DNA from: Thauera phenylacetica B4P
Lineage (GTDB): Bacteria > Pseudomonadota > Gammaproteobacteria > Burkholderiales > Rhodocyclaceae
NCBI RefSeq assembly: GCF_000310225.1
Contig: NZ_AMXF01000001.1
Coordinates: 165,007-229,006 of the forward strand
Length of the DNA stretch: 64,000 nucleotides
Direction of reading: 5' to 3'
The position numbers were made by a program, and so were the translations under genes. The notes beneath the pieces are model-generated. The model saw nothing but the letters and a program-made list of their open reading frames with translations, ran no database searches and was not told the origin of the DNA. Shown here in pieces: positions 49,526 to 58,865 of the stretch. How positions within the stretch are numbered: the first letter of the stretch is position 1; each line of letters opens with the position of its first letter.

Positions 49526-51610
49526 TCAGGCCTGCGCCACCATGCCGCTGTGGCGCAGGAGCGCGTCGACCTTAGGTTCGCGGCCGCGAAAGGCCTTGAA
49601 GGAATCCAGCGCCGGGCGGCTGCCGCCCACCGCGAGGATCTCGCGCCAGAAGCGCTCGCCGGTCTCCGGGTCGAGCAGGCTGCCGCGGCCGGCGCCGGCT
49701 TCCTCGAAGGCCTCGAAGGCGTCGGCCGACAGCACCTCGGCCCACTTGTAGCTGTAGTAGCCCGCCGCGTAGCCGCCGGCGAAGATGTGCGAGAAGCTGT
49801 GCGGGAAGCGGTGCCAGGCGGGCGGGATCATCACCGCGACCTCGCGGCGCACCTCGGCCAGCAGCGCCATCACGCGCTCGATCGGGACGGGACCCGAGGA
49901 CGCGTCCAACTCGCCGTGCAGGCGCAGGTCGAACATCGAGAACTCGAGCTGGCGCACGGTCTGCATGCCGCTCTGGTAGTTCTTGGCGGCGATCATCTTG
50001 TCGTAAAGCGCGCGCGGCAGCGGCTCGCCTGTGTCGACGTGCGCAGTCATACCCTGCAGCACGTCCCACTCCCAGCAGAAGTTCTCCATGAACTGGCTGG
50101 GCAGCTCGACGGCGTCCCACTCCACGCCGTGGATGCCGGACACCGCGAGCTCGTCCACCTGGGTGAGCAGGTGGTGCAGGCCGTGGCCGCACTCGTGGAA
50201 CAGCGTCAGCACGTCGTCGTGGGTGAAGGTGGCGGGTTTGCCCCCGACGGGGCCGGGGAAGTTGCACACCAGGTAGGCGACCGGCGTGTCGCTGCCCCAG
50301 GTGTTGCGGTGGCGGCTGCGCGCCGAATCCATCCACGCGCCGCCGCGCTTGGTGCTGCGCGCATGCAGGTCGAGGTAGAAGTGGCCGACGAGTTCCCCCT
50401 CCTTCTCGATGCGGAAGAAGCGCACGTCCGGGTCCCAGCTCGGCGCCTCGTCGGGGAGGATGTCGACCCGGTACAGCGCGCGGATCACGCCGAACAGGCC
50501 GTCGAGCACCTTGGGCTCGGGGAAGTACTGCTTCACCTCCTGGTCGGAGTAGGCGTAGCGCTGTTCGCGCAGCTTCTCCGAGGCGTAGGCCACGTCCCAG
50601 GGCTCGAGCGTGTCCAGGCCGAGCTCGGCCTTGGCGAAGGCCTTCAGTTCCTGCAGGTCCTTCTCGGCGAAGGGCTTGGCGCGGGCGGCGAGGTCGTGCA
50701 GGAAGCCGAGCACCTGTTCCGGCGTGTCGGCCATCTTGGGCACCAGCGAGACCTCGGCGAAGCTGCGGTAGCCGAGCATGCGCGCCTCTTCATGGCGCAG
50801 CGCGAGGATGCGACCGATGAGCGGGCCGTTGTCGAGTTCGGGATTGCCGAGCTCGGAGGCGCGGGTGGCGTAGGCGCGGTACATGCGCGCGCGCAGCTCG
50901 CGGTCGTCGGCGTACTGCAGCACCGGCAGGTAGGAAGGCATCTGCAGGGTGAACTTCCAGCCTTCCTTGCCTTCCGCTTCGGCGGCGGCGCGGGCGGCCT
51001 CGCGCGCATCCTCGGGGATGCCGGCAAGGCCAGTCTCGTCGGAGATCCACTCGGCATGGGCGTTGGTGGCGTCGAGCAGGTTCTCGGAGAACTTGGCGGC
51101 GAGCTGGGACTGCTCTTCCTGGATGGCCTGGAAGCGCGGCTTCTGTTCGTCGGGCAACTCGGCGCCGGAGAGGCGGAAGTCGCGCAGGGCGTGGTCGAGG
51201 ATGCGCTGGCGCACCGCCGACAGGGTGGCGAACTCGGGGCTGTCGTGCAGCGCCTTGTATTTCTCGAACAGCGCCAGGTTTTGCCCGACCTCGGCGTAGA
51301 AGCGCGAAATGTCCGGCAGCATCGCGTTGTAGGCCTCGCGCCACTCGGGCACGTCGAAGACGCTGTGCAGGTGGCCGACCACGCCCCAGGCGCGGCCGAG
51401 GCGCTCGCCGGCCTCGTCCATCGGGCTGACGAAGCCGTCCCAGGTCGCCGCGGCCGGGTCGGCGGTGAGGCGCTCGATCAGCGCACGGTTCTCGTCGATG
51501 AGGCCGCGGATCGCGGGCTCGACGTGCTCGGGCCGGATGTCGGCAAAGCGCGGCATGCCGGCGAAGTCGAGCAGGGGATTGGCGGGGGAGGGGCGGGTGC
51601 CTTGTTGCAT
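49526..51610 (-). CDS. prlC: Oligopeptidase A (M3 metallopeptidase)
   Basis: 694 residues from ATG 51610, the expected length. M3 family with zinc site LFHECGHGLHHLL (HExxH, about residue 470) and downstream Glu region (PSQFMENFCWEWDVL). N-terminal NPLLDFAGMPRFADIRPEHV is typical of the OpdA/PrlC group. It degrades peptides, including cleaved signal peptides, in the cytosol. Chromosomal core gene; its reading direction ends 50 bases from the HigBA operator. Confidence 0.93.
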   Translation of the reverse strand: MQQGTRPSPANPLLDFAGMPRFADIRPEHVEPAIRGLIDENRALIERLTADPAAATWDGFVSPMDEAGERLGRAWGVVGHLHSVFDVPEWREAYNAMLPDISRFYAEVGQNLALFEKYKALHDSPEFATLSAVRQRILDHALRDFRLSGAELPDEQKPRFQAIQEEQSQLAAKFSENLLDATNAHAEWISDETGLAGIPEDAREAARAAAEAEGKEGWKFTLQMPSYLPVLQYADDRELRARMYRAYATRASELGNPELDNGPLIGRILALRHEEARMLGYRSFAEVSLVPKMADTPEQVLGFLHDLAARAKPFAEKDLQELKAFAKAELGLDTLEPWDVAYASEKLREQRYAYSDQEVKQYFPEPKVLDGLFGVIRALYRVDILPDEAPSWDPDVRFFRIEKEGELVGHFYLDLHARSTKRGGAWMDSARSRHRNTWGSDTPVAYLVCNFPGPVGGKPATFTHDDVLTLFHECGHGLHHLLTQVDELAVSGIHGVEWDAVELPSQFMENFCWEWDVLQGMTAHVDTGEPLPRALYDKMIAAKNYQSGMQTVRQLEFSMFDLRLHGELDASSGPVPIERVMALLAEVRREVAVMIPPAWHRFPHSFSHIFAGGYAAGYYSYKWAEVLSADAFEAFEEAGAGRGSLLDPETGERFWREILAVGGSRPALDSFKAFRGREPKVDALLRHSGMVAQA

Positions 51611-51719
51611 GTTCGACCTTGTCGTTGCGGTCCGGCGCGGCCGGACGAGAGGCGGCTATTTTGCCGCAAAAGCGCGCGGCGGGCGCCTGCGCCCGCCGCT
51701 GCGAGGGGGCTTCAGGCCT

Positions 51720-52493
51720 TCAGCGCACCAGCTCGCGATAGGCGTGCCAGGTGGCGTGGCCGGCGAGCGGCAGCAGGATCACCATGCCGATCATCATGGT
51801 GGCGAAGCCGATGCCGATCATCACCACCAGCATCAGCGCCCACAGCGCCATGGTGTCGAAGTTCACCTGCACTGCGCGCAGGCTGGTCATTGCCGCGGTG
51901 ACGGCGTCGGTGTCGCGGTCGAGCAGCATCGGGATCGCGATCGCCGAGAGCGAGAACACCACCAGCGCGAGCACCGCGCCCACCATCAGGTAGGCGAAGA
52001 CGAAGTACAGGTTGTCGTTGGCGGCGAGGACGCCGGCGACGAAGTTGGTCACGTTGTCCACGTCGCCGCGGTAGAACAGCGCGAACAGGATCGCCGACAG
52101 CCGCTCCCAGGCCAGCAGCGCGATCGCCAGGAAGGCGCCGAAGAAGGCCAGGCTGTCGGCGTTGCGCATGAGCCCGCGCAGCGAGCCGAAGAAGCCGATG
52201 CGCTCGCCTTGTTCGCCGCGGCGCGAGAGCTCGTAGAGTCCGGCGGCGGCGAGCGGGCCGATCAGCATGAAGCCGGAGATCGCGGCGATGAAGAGATACG
52301 GCCGATCCGCGGCGTAGGCCAGGATCGCGTAGCCGATGGCCGACAGGAGGATGCCGTAGGCCAGGCTGGCGCCGAGGTTCTCGCGCAGGTCGCGCCAGCC
52401 GGCGCGTAGCCACTGCAGCGGCCGGTCGCGGCCGACCGTGCGGATCTGGGGCAGGTCGAAGTGCTGATCGAGCGAATCGTAGGGCTTGTCCAT
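51720..52493 (-). CDS. DUF2189-domain membrane protein
   Basis: 257 residues. Several membrane helices (SLAYGILLSAIGYAILAYAA, PYLFIAAISGFMLIGPLAAA, FGAFLAIALLAWERLSAILF, ALWALMLVVMIGIGFATMMI). N-terminal DLPQIRTVGRDRPLQWLRAG is the family start. DUF2189 proteins are integral membrane proteins found mostly in proteobacteria; function unknown. Transcribed toward prlC. Confidence 0.9.
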   Translation of the reverse strand: MDKPYDSLDQHFDLPQIRTVGRDRPLQWLRAGWRDLRENLGASLAYGILLSAIGYAILAYAADRPYLFIAAISGFMLIGPLAAAGLYELSRRGEQGERIGFFGSLRGLMRNADSLAFFGAFLAIALLAWERLSAILFALFYRGDVDNVTNFVAGVLAANDNLYFVFAYLMVGAVLALVVFSLSAIAIPMLLDRDTDAVTAAMTSLRAVQVNFDTMALWALMLVVMIGIGFATMMIGMVILLPLAGHATWHAYRELVR

Positions 52494-52719
52494 CTTTCAC
52501 TCCTCGTTACGGATCGGGACGGACGCCTGCGGGCTCCGGGGACCGCGGGGTCGAGCCGGGCAGGAGGCAGGCATCACGCGATCTATGATCGGAGCGCATG
52601 GGAATGGTTCGTGAATGAGAATTGGATCGGGTCGATAGCAAGTGGCAATGGGGTGGGAGGCGTCGGGCGGGAGGCGTCAGACGTCAGGTGTGAGGAGTCT
52701 GGTGGTAGGAGTCAGGCGG

Positions 52720-52752
52720 AAAAAAGGGCGCCGGTGGGGCGCCCCTTTTTTG
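52720..52752. terminator. Strong bidirectional terminator between DUF2189 and purC
   Basis: Stem GGGCGCC/GGCGCCC (52726-52732, 52738-52744) flanked by AAAAAA and TTTTTT. Serves purC, whose stop lies 22 bases away. Confidence 0.85.
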
Positions 52753-52773
52753 GGGATGCGGCGAGCGGTGCGA

Positions 52774-53733
52774 TCAGTCCAGCTTGCGGCCGGTCAGGCG
52801 CTCGTAGGCCTCGCGGTACTTGGCGGCGGTGTGCTCGATCACGTCGGCGGGCAGCTTCGGGCCGGGCGCGGTCTTGTTCCAGTCCAGCGTCTCCAGGTAG
52901 TCGCGCACGTACTGCTTGTCGAAGGAAGGCGGGCTGATGCCCTCGCGGTAGCCGTCCGCCGGCCAGAAGCGCGAGGAGTCCGGGGTCAGCGCCTCGTCGA
53001 TCAGGTGCAGCGTCCCGGCGGCGTCGATGCCGAATTCGAACTTGGTGTCGGCGATGAGGATGCCGCGGGTCGCGGCGAACTCGGCCGCCTCGGAATACAA
53101 CGCGATCGCCGCGGCGCGCGCCTCTTCGGCGAGCTGGGCGCCGGTCTTGCCGGTGCCGACGAGCGCGTCCTTCATCAGCGCCTCGCAGCGCGCCTGCGCC
53201 TGCTCGAACGAGATGTTCTCGTCGTGCTCGCCCATGTCGGCCTTGGACGAAGGCGTGAAGATCGGCGCCGGCAGCTTGGCGGCCTGCTGCAGGCCCGCCG
53301 GCAGCGCGATGCCGCAGATCGCGCCGGTAGCCTGGTAGTCCTTCCAGCCCGAGCCGATCACGTAGCCGCGCACCACCGCCTCGATCGGCAGCGGCTTCAG
53401 GCGCTTGACCACCAGCGCGCGGCCGCGCACCTGCTCGCGCTCGTCGGCCGCCACCACGGTCTCGGGGTCGATGCCGGTGAGCTGGTTGGGCAGGATGTGG
53501 CCGAGCCGGTCGAACCAGAAGTTCGCCAGCGCCACCAGCACGCGGCCCTTGTCGGGGATCGGGTCGGGCAGGACCACGTCGAAGGCCGACAGGCGATCGC
53601 TGGTCACGATCAGCAGCTTGTCGGCATCGACGGCGTAGATGTCGCGCACCTTGCCGCGGCCGAGCAGCGGCAGGCTCTGGATGGAAGTCTCGAAAATGGG
53701 CGTCGCCACGGTGGGGCCTCGGGTTGCTGGCAA
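52774..53733 (-). CDS. purC: Phosphoribosylaminoimidazole-succinocarboxamide synthase
   Basis: 319 residues if started at TTG 53733; GTG 53709 ([12 protein letters not shown]) is equally likely. Recognised by [49 protein letters not shown] and [13 protein letters not shown]. It joins aspartate to CAIR in purine synthesis (step 7). The substrate-binding residues are intact. It stands alone here, in contrast to the usual purC-purE grouping. Confidence 0.95.
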   Translation of the reverse strand: MPATRGPTVATPIFETSIQSLPLLGRGKVRDIYAVDADKLLIVTSDRLSAFDVVLPDPIPDKGRVLVALANFWFDRLGHILPNQLTGIDPETVVAADEREQVRGRALVVKRLKPLPIEAVVRGYVIGSGWKDYQATGAICGIALPAGLQQAAKLPAPIFTPSSKADMGEHDENISFEQAQARCEALMKDALVGTGKTGAQLAEEARAAAIALYSEAAEFAATRGILIADTKFEFGIDAAGTLHLIDEALTPDSSRFWPADGYREGISPPSFDKQYVRDYLETLDWNKTAPGPKLPADVIEHTAAKYREAYERLTGRKLD

Positions 53734-53895
53734 AGCCGGGATTATAGGGGAGGCGGGTTGCGACGCACCGGTTTACGCGTACCGCCTTGCTTCCACGCCC
53801 GGCCATGGCTGCGGCGGCCTCGCCAGCGCGCAGGCCGGGAGAACGGCACGGATCAAAATCGGTCCCACGTCCGGAGCATGGAGCGAGGAAGAATC

Positions 53896-54315
53896 ATGGT
53901 GACCGCAAAGTTCGACGACATTCTCACGGCCTTCGAGTTCACCTCCTTCGGGGGCCTGGACGAGGTCGAGGCCTACCTCAGCCTGGAGCGAGGCACCGTT
54001 CACTACTCGACCGACGCCGAGCATGGTGACCCGGAGGAGGTCCCGGACGAACTCGAGACCGGTCCCTATCTCACGCTGCCGCGCAAGAACGACCTCGACC
54101 TGGGGGCCGACCTGGTGATGCGGTTCGCGGTCGAGCGCCTACCTGGCGACGTCGAGGCGATCGTCGGTTTCTTCAGGCACCGCGGCGCCTACGGCAAGTT
54201 CAAGGGACTGCTCGAGCGCAAGGGCAAGCTGCAGGAGTGGTTCGACTACGAGGAGGCAGCCAAGGAATCCTCCCTGCGCGAGTGGTGCGCCGAGAACGGC
54301 GTCGAACTGGTGTAG
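53896..54315 (+). CDS. UPF0158-family protein
   Basis: 139 residues from ATG 53896, with GAGGAAG upstream. Family features: FTSFGGLDEVEAYLSLERGT near the start, PYLTLPRKNDLD in the middle, FFRHRGAYGKFKGLLERKGK and SLREWCAENGVELV at the end. UPF0158 proteins are uncharacterised; no catalytic residues known. It sits between divergent purC and the dioxygenase gene. Confidence 0.88.
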   Translation: MVTAKFDDILTAFEFTSFGGLDEVEAYLSLERGTVHYSTDAEHGDPEEVPDELETGPYLTLPRKNDLDLGADLVMRFAVERLPGDVEAIVGFFRHRGAYGKFKGLLERKGKLQEWFDYEEAAKESSLREWCAENGVELV

Positions 54316-54324
54316 CCCGGGCCC

Positions 54325-54987
54325 TCAGGCGGTATTCGCCTCGAACAGCCCGGCCAGCACCGGCGCCAGCACGAAGTCGAACTCCGCCGCCAGGGTCGCG
54401 ACCGGGTCGTCTGCCGGTACGAAGTCGGCGAGCAGCAGCGGGCGCAGCGCCTCGGGCACGCGCGTGAAGAGGCCGTCGCGCAGGTTGAGCGGCTCGCCGG
54501 CGACGTAGATCTGGGTGACGAAGGGGCGGGTCCCTTCCTGGATCACCGCGGCGTGGATGTGCGGCGTGCGCCCCGGGTAGGGCACCGGGCGGATGGTGCG
54601 GAAGCGGTAGCGGCCTTCGGCGTCGGTGACGGTGTGGCCGAAGCCCTGGAAGTTCGGGTCCTCCTCGACGTCGCCGCGGTCGCGCGGGTGGCGGTAGCGG
54701 CCGTTGGCGTCGCACTGCCAGATCTCCACGCGCAGGCCGGCCAGCGGGCGGCTGTCGAGGTCGAGCACGCGGCCCGAGAGGTCGGCGATCTGCCCAAGGG
54801 CGCGACCGCTGCGGCCTTCGACCCGGGTGAGGTCGTTGTCCTGGTGCAGCGGCGGCGTGACCGGGTAGAAGGGGCCGAGCATCTGGCTCGGCGTCAGCGC
54901 GCGCTGCGCCGCCGCGAGCGGCGCGGAGAGCAGCGTGGCGCTGCCGCCGAGGACGAGACGGCGGCGGAGTCCGGAATGGGAGGACAT
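54325..54987 (-). CDS. Secreted intradiol ring-cleavage dioxygenase-like protein
   Basis: 220 residues from ATG 54987, with GGAG upstream. N-terminal twin-arginine-like leader (GLRRRLVLGGSATLLSAPLA). Core resembles protocatechuate 3,4-dioxygenase: QMLGPFYPVTPPLHQDNDLT, VEIWQCDANGRYRHPRDRGD, YRFRTIRPVPYPGRTPHIHA with Fe(III) ligands Y, Y, H, H (RPVPYPGRTPHIH). Intradiol enzymes open catechol rings with O2. An exported version is known in several bacteria. Specificity unknown. Confidence 0.85.
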   Translation of the reverse strand: MSSHSGLRRRLVLGGSATLLSAPLAAAQRALTPSQMLGPFYPVTPPLHQDNDLTRVEGRSGRALGQIADLSGRVLDLDSRPLAGLRVEIWQCDANGRYRHPRDRGDVEEDPNFQGFGHTVTDAEGRYRFRTIRPVPYPGRTPHIHAAVIQEGTRPFVTQIYVAGEPLNLRDGLFTRVPEALRPLLLADFVPADDPVATLAAEFDFVLAPVLAGLFEANTA

Positions 54988-55162
54988 GCTTGCGGCTCCG
55001 GCTGTGAACACGCACTGAAGACCGCAGCGGCTGGACCCGGTTCCGCGTAGGGTCGCGAGGGTCTGCCAGGTGCAGAGCTTGTTGGAGAGCAGCCCGCCTC
55101 GCGCCTGCCCGCAGGCGCGTCTAGACTGCCTTGGAGACCGGGTGGTGGGACGGAGGCGGTGC

Positions 55163-56296
55163 ATGGAGAGAAGACGATTCATCGGCGTGGCGGCGCTGGC
55201 CGGGCTGGGGGGCGCGGGCGGGGCCGGCTACCTGTCCCACGTCCGCGGCGCAGCGGCGTACGAGGCGGCGGCGGATTCGACCTGGCGCCATGGCGAGCCG
55301 GTGCAGGCGGACGCGCGCGCAGTGCTGCGCGAGCTCGTGCGCTATGCGACCCTCGCGCCGTCCAGCCACAACACGCAGTGCTGGAAGTTCGCGCTGGCCG
55401 AGCGCGCGGTCTCCATCTTCCCCGACTACGCGCGGCGCTGCCCGGTCGTGGATCCGGACGACCACCACCTCTTCGTCAGCCTGGGCTGCGCCGCCGAGAA
55501 CCTCGTGCAGGCGGCGCCGGCGATGGGATTGCACTGCGAGCCTGCGCTCGTCGCCGAGGCCGATGAGACGGGCCAGGCCGGCGAGGGAGGAAGGCGCCTG
55601 CACTGCGCGCTGGTGCCCGCGGCGAGTCGGCGAAGCGCCTTGTTCGAGGCCATCCCGCTGCGCCAGTCGACCCGGGGCGAGTTCGACTCGCGGCCGCTTT
55701 CCAACGCGGAGCTGGGGCTGCTCGAGGCGGCCGGCACAGGCAGGGGCGTGCGTGTGCGCCTGCTCACCGCGGCGCCGGACCTGGAGCGCGTGCTCGAGTT
55801 CGTCGTCGCCGGCAACACGGCGCAGATGCGCGATCCCGCGTTCGTGCGCGAGCTCAAGGCGTGGATCCGCTTCAACGGCGGCGACGCGGCGCGCTCCGGC
55901 GACGGCCTGTTCGCAGGGGCGTCCGGAAACCCCACCGCCCCTGCCTGGCTCGGCAGCCTGCTGTTCGATGCCTTCTTCACCGAGCAGGCCGAGAGCGACA
56001 AGTATGCGCGGCAGGTCCGCAGCGCCGCCGGGATCGCCGTGTTCGTCTCCGAGCGCGACGACCGCGCGCACTGGATCGAGGCGGGGCGTTGCTTCCAGCG
56101 CTTCGCGCTGCAGGCGACCGCGCTGGGCGTGCGCAGCGCACATCTCAACCAGCCGGTCGAGCTCGCCTCGCTGCGCCCCGCCTTCGGCGCCTTCCTCGGT
56201 ATTGCGGGCGGCCGGCCGGACCTGGTGATCCGGTTCGGGAGAGGGCCGGCGATGCCCCGATCGCTGCGCCGTCCGCTCGACGCCGTGCTGACTTGA
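55163..56296 (+). CDS. Acg-family FMN-binding oxidoreductase (nitroreductase-like)
   Basis: 377 residues from ATG 55163, with GGAGG upstream. N-terminal twin-arginine-like leader (MERRRFIGVAALAGLGGAGG). Then the nitroreductase-type pattern LVRYATLAPSSHNTQCWKFA, PLRQSTRGEFDSRPLSNAEL and FQRFALQATALGVRSAHLNQ. Acg-type members bind FMN and may store or sequester it rather than turn over. It is divergent from the dioxygenase gene. Confidence 0.8.
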   Translation: MERRRFIGVAALAGLGGAGGAGYLSHVRGAAAYEAAADSTWRHGEPVQADARAVLRELVRYATLAPSSHNTQCWKFALAERAVSIFPDYARRCPVVDPDDHHLFVSLGCAAENLVQAAPAMGLHCEPALVAEADETGQAGEGGRRLHCALVPAASRRSALFEAIPLRQSTRGEFDSRPLSNAELGLLEAAGTGRGVRVRLLTAAPDLERVLEFVVAGNTAQMRDPAFVRELKAWIRFNGGDAARSGDGLFAGASGNPTAPAWLGSLLFDAFFTEQAESDKYARQVRSAAGIAVFVSERDDRAHWIEAGRCFQRFALQATALGVRSAHLNQPVELASLRPAFGAFLGIAGGRPDLVIRFGRGPAMPRSLRRPLDAVLT

Positions 56297-56338
56297 GCCG
56301 TGGCCCGCCCGCCGCGGGGGCGCGGGCGCCCGGCCCGC

Positions 56339-57640
56339 TCAAGAGTGGGCCTGGCCGTCCTCTCCCGTGCCCAGCAGCTTGCGCATCCGCCGCAGCCCCA
56401 TGTAGACGATGCCGGCGATGACCGGGATGGACACCGCGGTCAGCACCTCGGGCGTCAGCGGCTCGATCAGGTGCTTGGCGCCCTTGGCGACGTAATTCAC
56501 CAGCTGCGAGGCGTAGTAGGTGATCGCCACCACCGACAGGCCTTCCACCGTCTCCTGCAGGTGGAGCTGGATCTTGGCGCGGCGGTTCATCTGCGCGAGC
56601 AGCTCCTGGTTCTGGCGCTCGATCTCGATGTCGACGCGGGTGCGCAGCAGCTGCGAGTTGCGCGCGATGCGGCCGGAGAGGTCGTCCTGGCGGCGCGCGA
56701 TCGAGGTGCAGGTGTCGATCGCGGGGACGAGGCGGCGGTCCATGAACTCGCCGATCGGCGAGAAGCCGGGCAGGCGCTGCTCGCGCAGGTCGTCGATGCG
56801 CTGGCGCACGAGGCGGTAGTAGGCGCCGGCGGCGCCGAAGCGGAAGGTGGTGCGTGCGACCGAGCGCTCGACCTCGGCGGCCAGGCGCGACAGACGGGCG
56901 AGCACGGCGCGGTCGTCCTCGGCGCTGCGCGACTGGCCCATGCCGTCCATGAGGTCGGCGAGCTCGTCTTCCGCGCGCGACACCAGCCGGCCGGTGTCCT
57001 TGGCCACCGGGAAGGCGAGCAGCGCCATGACGCGGTAGGTCTCGATCTCGACCAGGCGCTGGGCGATGCGGCCGGCCTGGCGCGGGGTGAAGCCGTTGTC
57101 GAGCAGCAGGAAGTGCGAGAAGCCGTCGTGCAGGTGGAAGTCGGTGAGCACCCAGCCGGCGCCGTCCGACACGCTCGAGGCGACCAGGGCCTGGCCGTGG
57201 CGCGACTGCTGGTGCAGTACGGATTCGAGCGGGACCTCGCCGACGCTGCGCAGCTCGATGTGGGTGGCGGCGATCAGCAGGCCGGGGATGGCCTTGCGCC
57301 ACGCCGCGGGAACGTGGAGCAGGGCGTAGTCGTCGGGGCTGTCGCCGGGCTCGATGCGGCGGAAGAAGCAGTAGCTGGAGAACTCGTTGTGGCGCTCCCA
57401 CTTCAGCCGGAAGCCCTCGGCCTCGAGCAGCACGTGGCCGGATTCGATGTTCGGTGCCGGCTGGCCGAGCTGCCCGGCCAGCGCGGCGAGGTGGTCCGCC
57501 TCGCGCCCGGCGCTGCCTTCATGGTGCAGGAAGGCCAGGTAGGTGACGAATTCCGGGGTGTCCAGCGGCACCGGCGGACGCGCGTGCACCTCGTCGCTGA
57601 GCGTGCGGCGCAGCGGGTGCTGTTCGAAGAGCGAGGACAT
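56339..57640 (-). CDS. DUF3422-family membrane protein
   Basis: 433 residues from ATG 57640. Family start HPLRRTLSDEVHARPPVPLD, then EFVTYLAFLHHEG, and two C-terminal helices (GLSVVAITYYASQLVNYVAK, VLTAVSIPVIAGIVYMGLRR) before a short tail. The middle has a long helical region. DUF3422 proteins are common in betaproteobacteria and of unknown function. Lies just downstream of fba on the same strand. Confidence 0.9.
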   Translation of the reverse strand: MSSLFEQHPLRRTLSDEVHARPPVPLDTPEFVTYLAFLHHEGSAGREADHLAALAGQLGQPAPNIESGHVLLEAEGFRLKWERHNEFSSYCFFRRIEPGDSPDDYALLHVPAAWRKAIPGLLIAATHIELRSVGEVPLESVLHQQSRHGQALVASSVSDGAGWVLTDFHLHDGFSHFLLLDNGFTPRQAGRIAQRLVEIETYRVMALLAFPVAKDTGRLVSRAEDELADLMDGMGQSRSAEDDRAVLARLSRLAAEVERSVARTTFRFGAAGAYYRLVRQRIDDLREQRLPGFSPIGEFMDRRLVPAIDTCTSIARRQDDLSGRIARNSQLLRTRVDIEIERQNQELLAQMNRRAKIQLHLQETVEGLSVVAITYYASQLVNYVAKGAKHLIEPLTPEVLTAVSIPVIAGIVYMGLRRMRKLLGTGEDGQAHS

Positions 57641-57693
57641 GTCGGAATGGGCGGGTGGCGCGCGCGTGCGCGCTGCCCGCCCCGGGCCCGTGA

Positions 57694-58758
57694 TCAGCGC
57701 ACGATCTGGCTCAGCTCGCCCGCCTTGTAGCGCGCGGCCATCTTCTCGAGCGAGACCGCCTTGATCCTGCTCGCCATGCCGGTGCACCCGAAGGCCTCGT
57801 AGCGCGCCTTGCACACCAGCTTGGCGGCCTCGCGCGCGGGCTTGTTGAACTCGCGCGGGTCGAACTTCGACGGGTTCTCGAACATGAACTTGCGGATCGC
57901 GCCGGTCATCGCGAGGCGGATGTCGGTGTCGATGTTGATCTTGCGCACGCCGTACTGGATGCCCTGCACGATCTCCTCGACCGGCACGCCGTAGGTCTCC
58001 TTCATGTCGCCGCCGTACTGGCGGATGATCTCGAGGAGTTCCTGCGGCACCGAGGAGGAGCCGTGCATCACCAGGTGGGTGTTGGGGATGCGGGCGTGGA
58101 TGGCCTTGACACGCTCGATCGCGAGGATGTCACCGGTGGGCTTGCGGGTGAACTTGTAGGCGCCGTGGCTGGTGCCGATCGCGATCGCGAGCGCGTCGCA
58201 GTCGGTCTGCTTGACGAAGTCGGCGGCCTGGTCGGGATCGGTGAGCATCTGGCTGTGATCCAGCGTGCCCTCGGCGCCGACGCCGTCTTCCTCGCCGGCC
58301 TGGCCGGTCTCGAGCGAGCCGAGGCAGCCGAGCTCGGCCTCGACGCTGACGCCGATGGCGTGCGAGAACTTCACCACCTCGCGGGTGACGGCGACGTTGT
58401 ACTCGTAGGACGAGGGCGTCTTGCCGTCTTCCAGCAGCGAGCCGTCCATCATCACGCTCGAGAAGCCCGAGCGGATCGCGCCCATGCAGATCGCCGGCGA
58501 CTGGCCGTGGTCCTGGTGCATGACCACCGGGATGTGCGGATAGGCCTCGACCGCGGCGTCGATGAGGTGGCGCAGGAAGGCTTCGCCGGCGTATTTGCGC
58601 GCGCCGGCCGAGGCCTGCATGATCACCGGGGCGTCGCACTCGGCGGCCGCTTCCATGATCGCCTGCACCTGTTCGAGGTTGTTCACGTTGAAGGCGGGCA
58701 GGCCGTAGCTGTGTTCGGCGGCGTGGTCGAGCAGCTGGCGCATGGAAACGAGGGGCAT
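57694..58758 (-). CDS. fba: Class II fructose-bisphosphate aldolase (Calvin-cycle subtype)
   Basis: 354 residues, full length. Zinc-binding and active-site segments: [60 protein letters not shown] and [20 protein letters not shown], the last carrying Zn-ligand His. Subtype fits the CbbA/Calvin-type aldolases. It interconverts FBP with GAP and DHAP. Together with pyk upstream it forms a glycolytic pair. Confidence 0.95.
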   Translation of the reverse strand: MPLVSMRQLLDHAAEHSYGLPAFNVNNLEQVQAIMEAAAECDAPVIMQASAGARKYAGEAFLRHLIDAAVEAYPHIPVVMHQDHGQSPAICMGAIRSGFSSVMMDGSLLEDGKTPSSYEYNVAVTREVVKFSHAIGVSVEAELGCLGSLETGQAGEEDGVGAEGTLDHSQMLTDPDQAADFVKQTDCDALAIAIGTSHGAYKFTRKPTGDILAIERVKAIHARIPNTHLVMHGSSSVPQELLEIIRQYGGDMKETYGVPVEEIVQGIQYGVRKINIDTDIRLAMTGAIRKFMFENPSKFDPREFNKPAREAAKLVCKARYEAFGCTGMASRIKAVSLEKMAARYKAGELSQIVR

Positions 58759-58865
58759 GGAATCTCTCCGGAAAAGGCCGCCGGGCGTGGCGACCGGACG
58801 ATCGAAAACGATATTTTAGCTTGTGCGCGGGGACGCTGGCCGCGTCGCCCGCCGCGGACGGGCAT

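Noticed and set aside
49499..51901. 800-codon open frame on the plus strand across prlC
   Set aside because: It is the complement of a clear M3 peptidase gene; long antisense frames are normal in GC-rich DNA and the translation is Val/Gly/Arg-rich without motifs.
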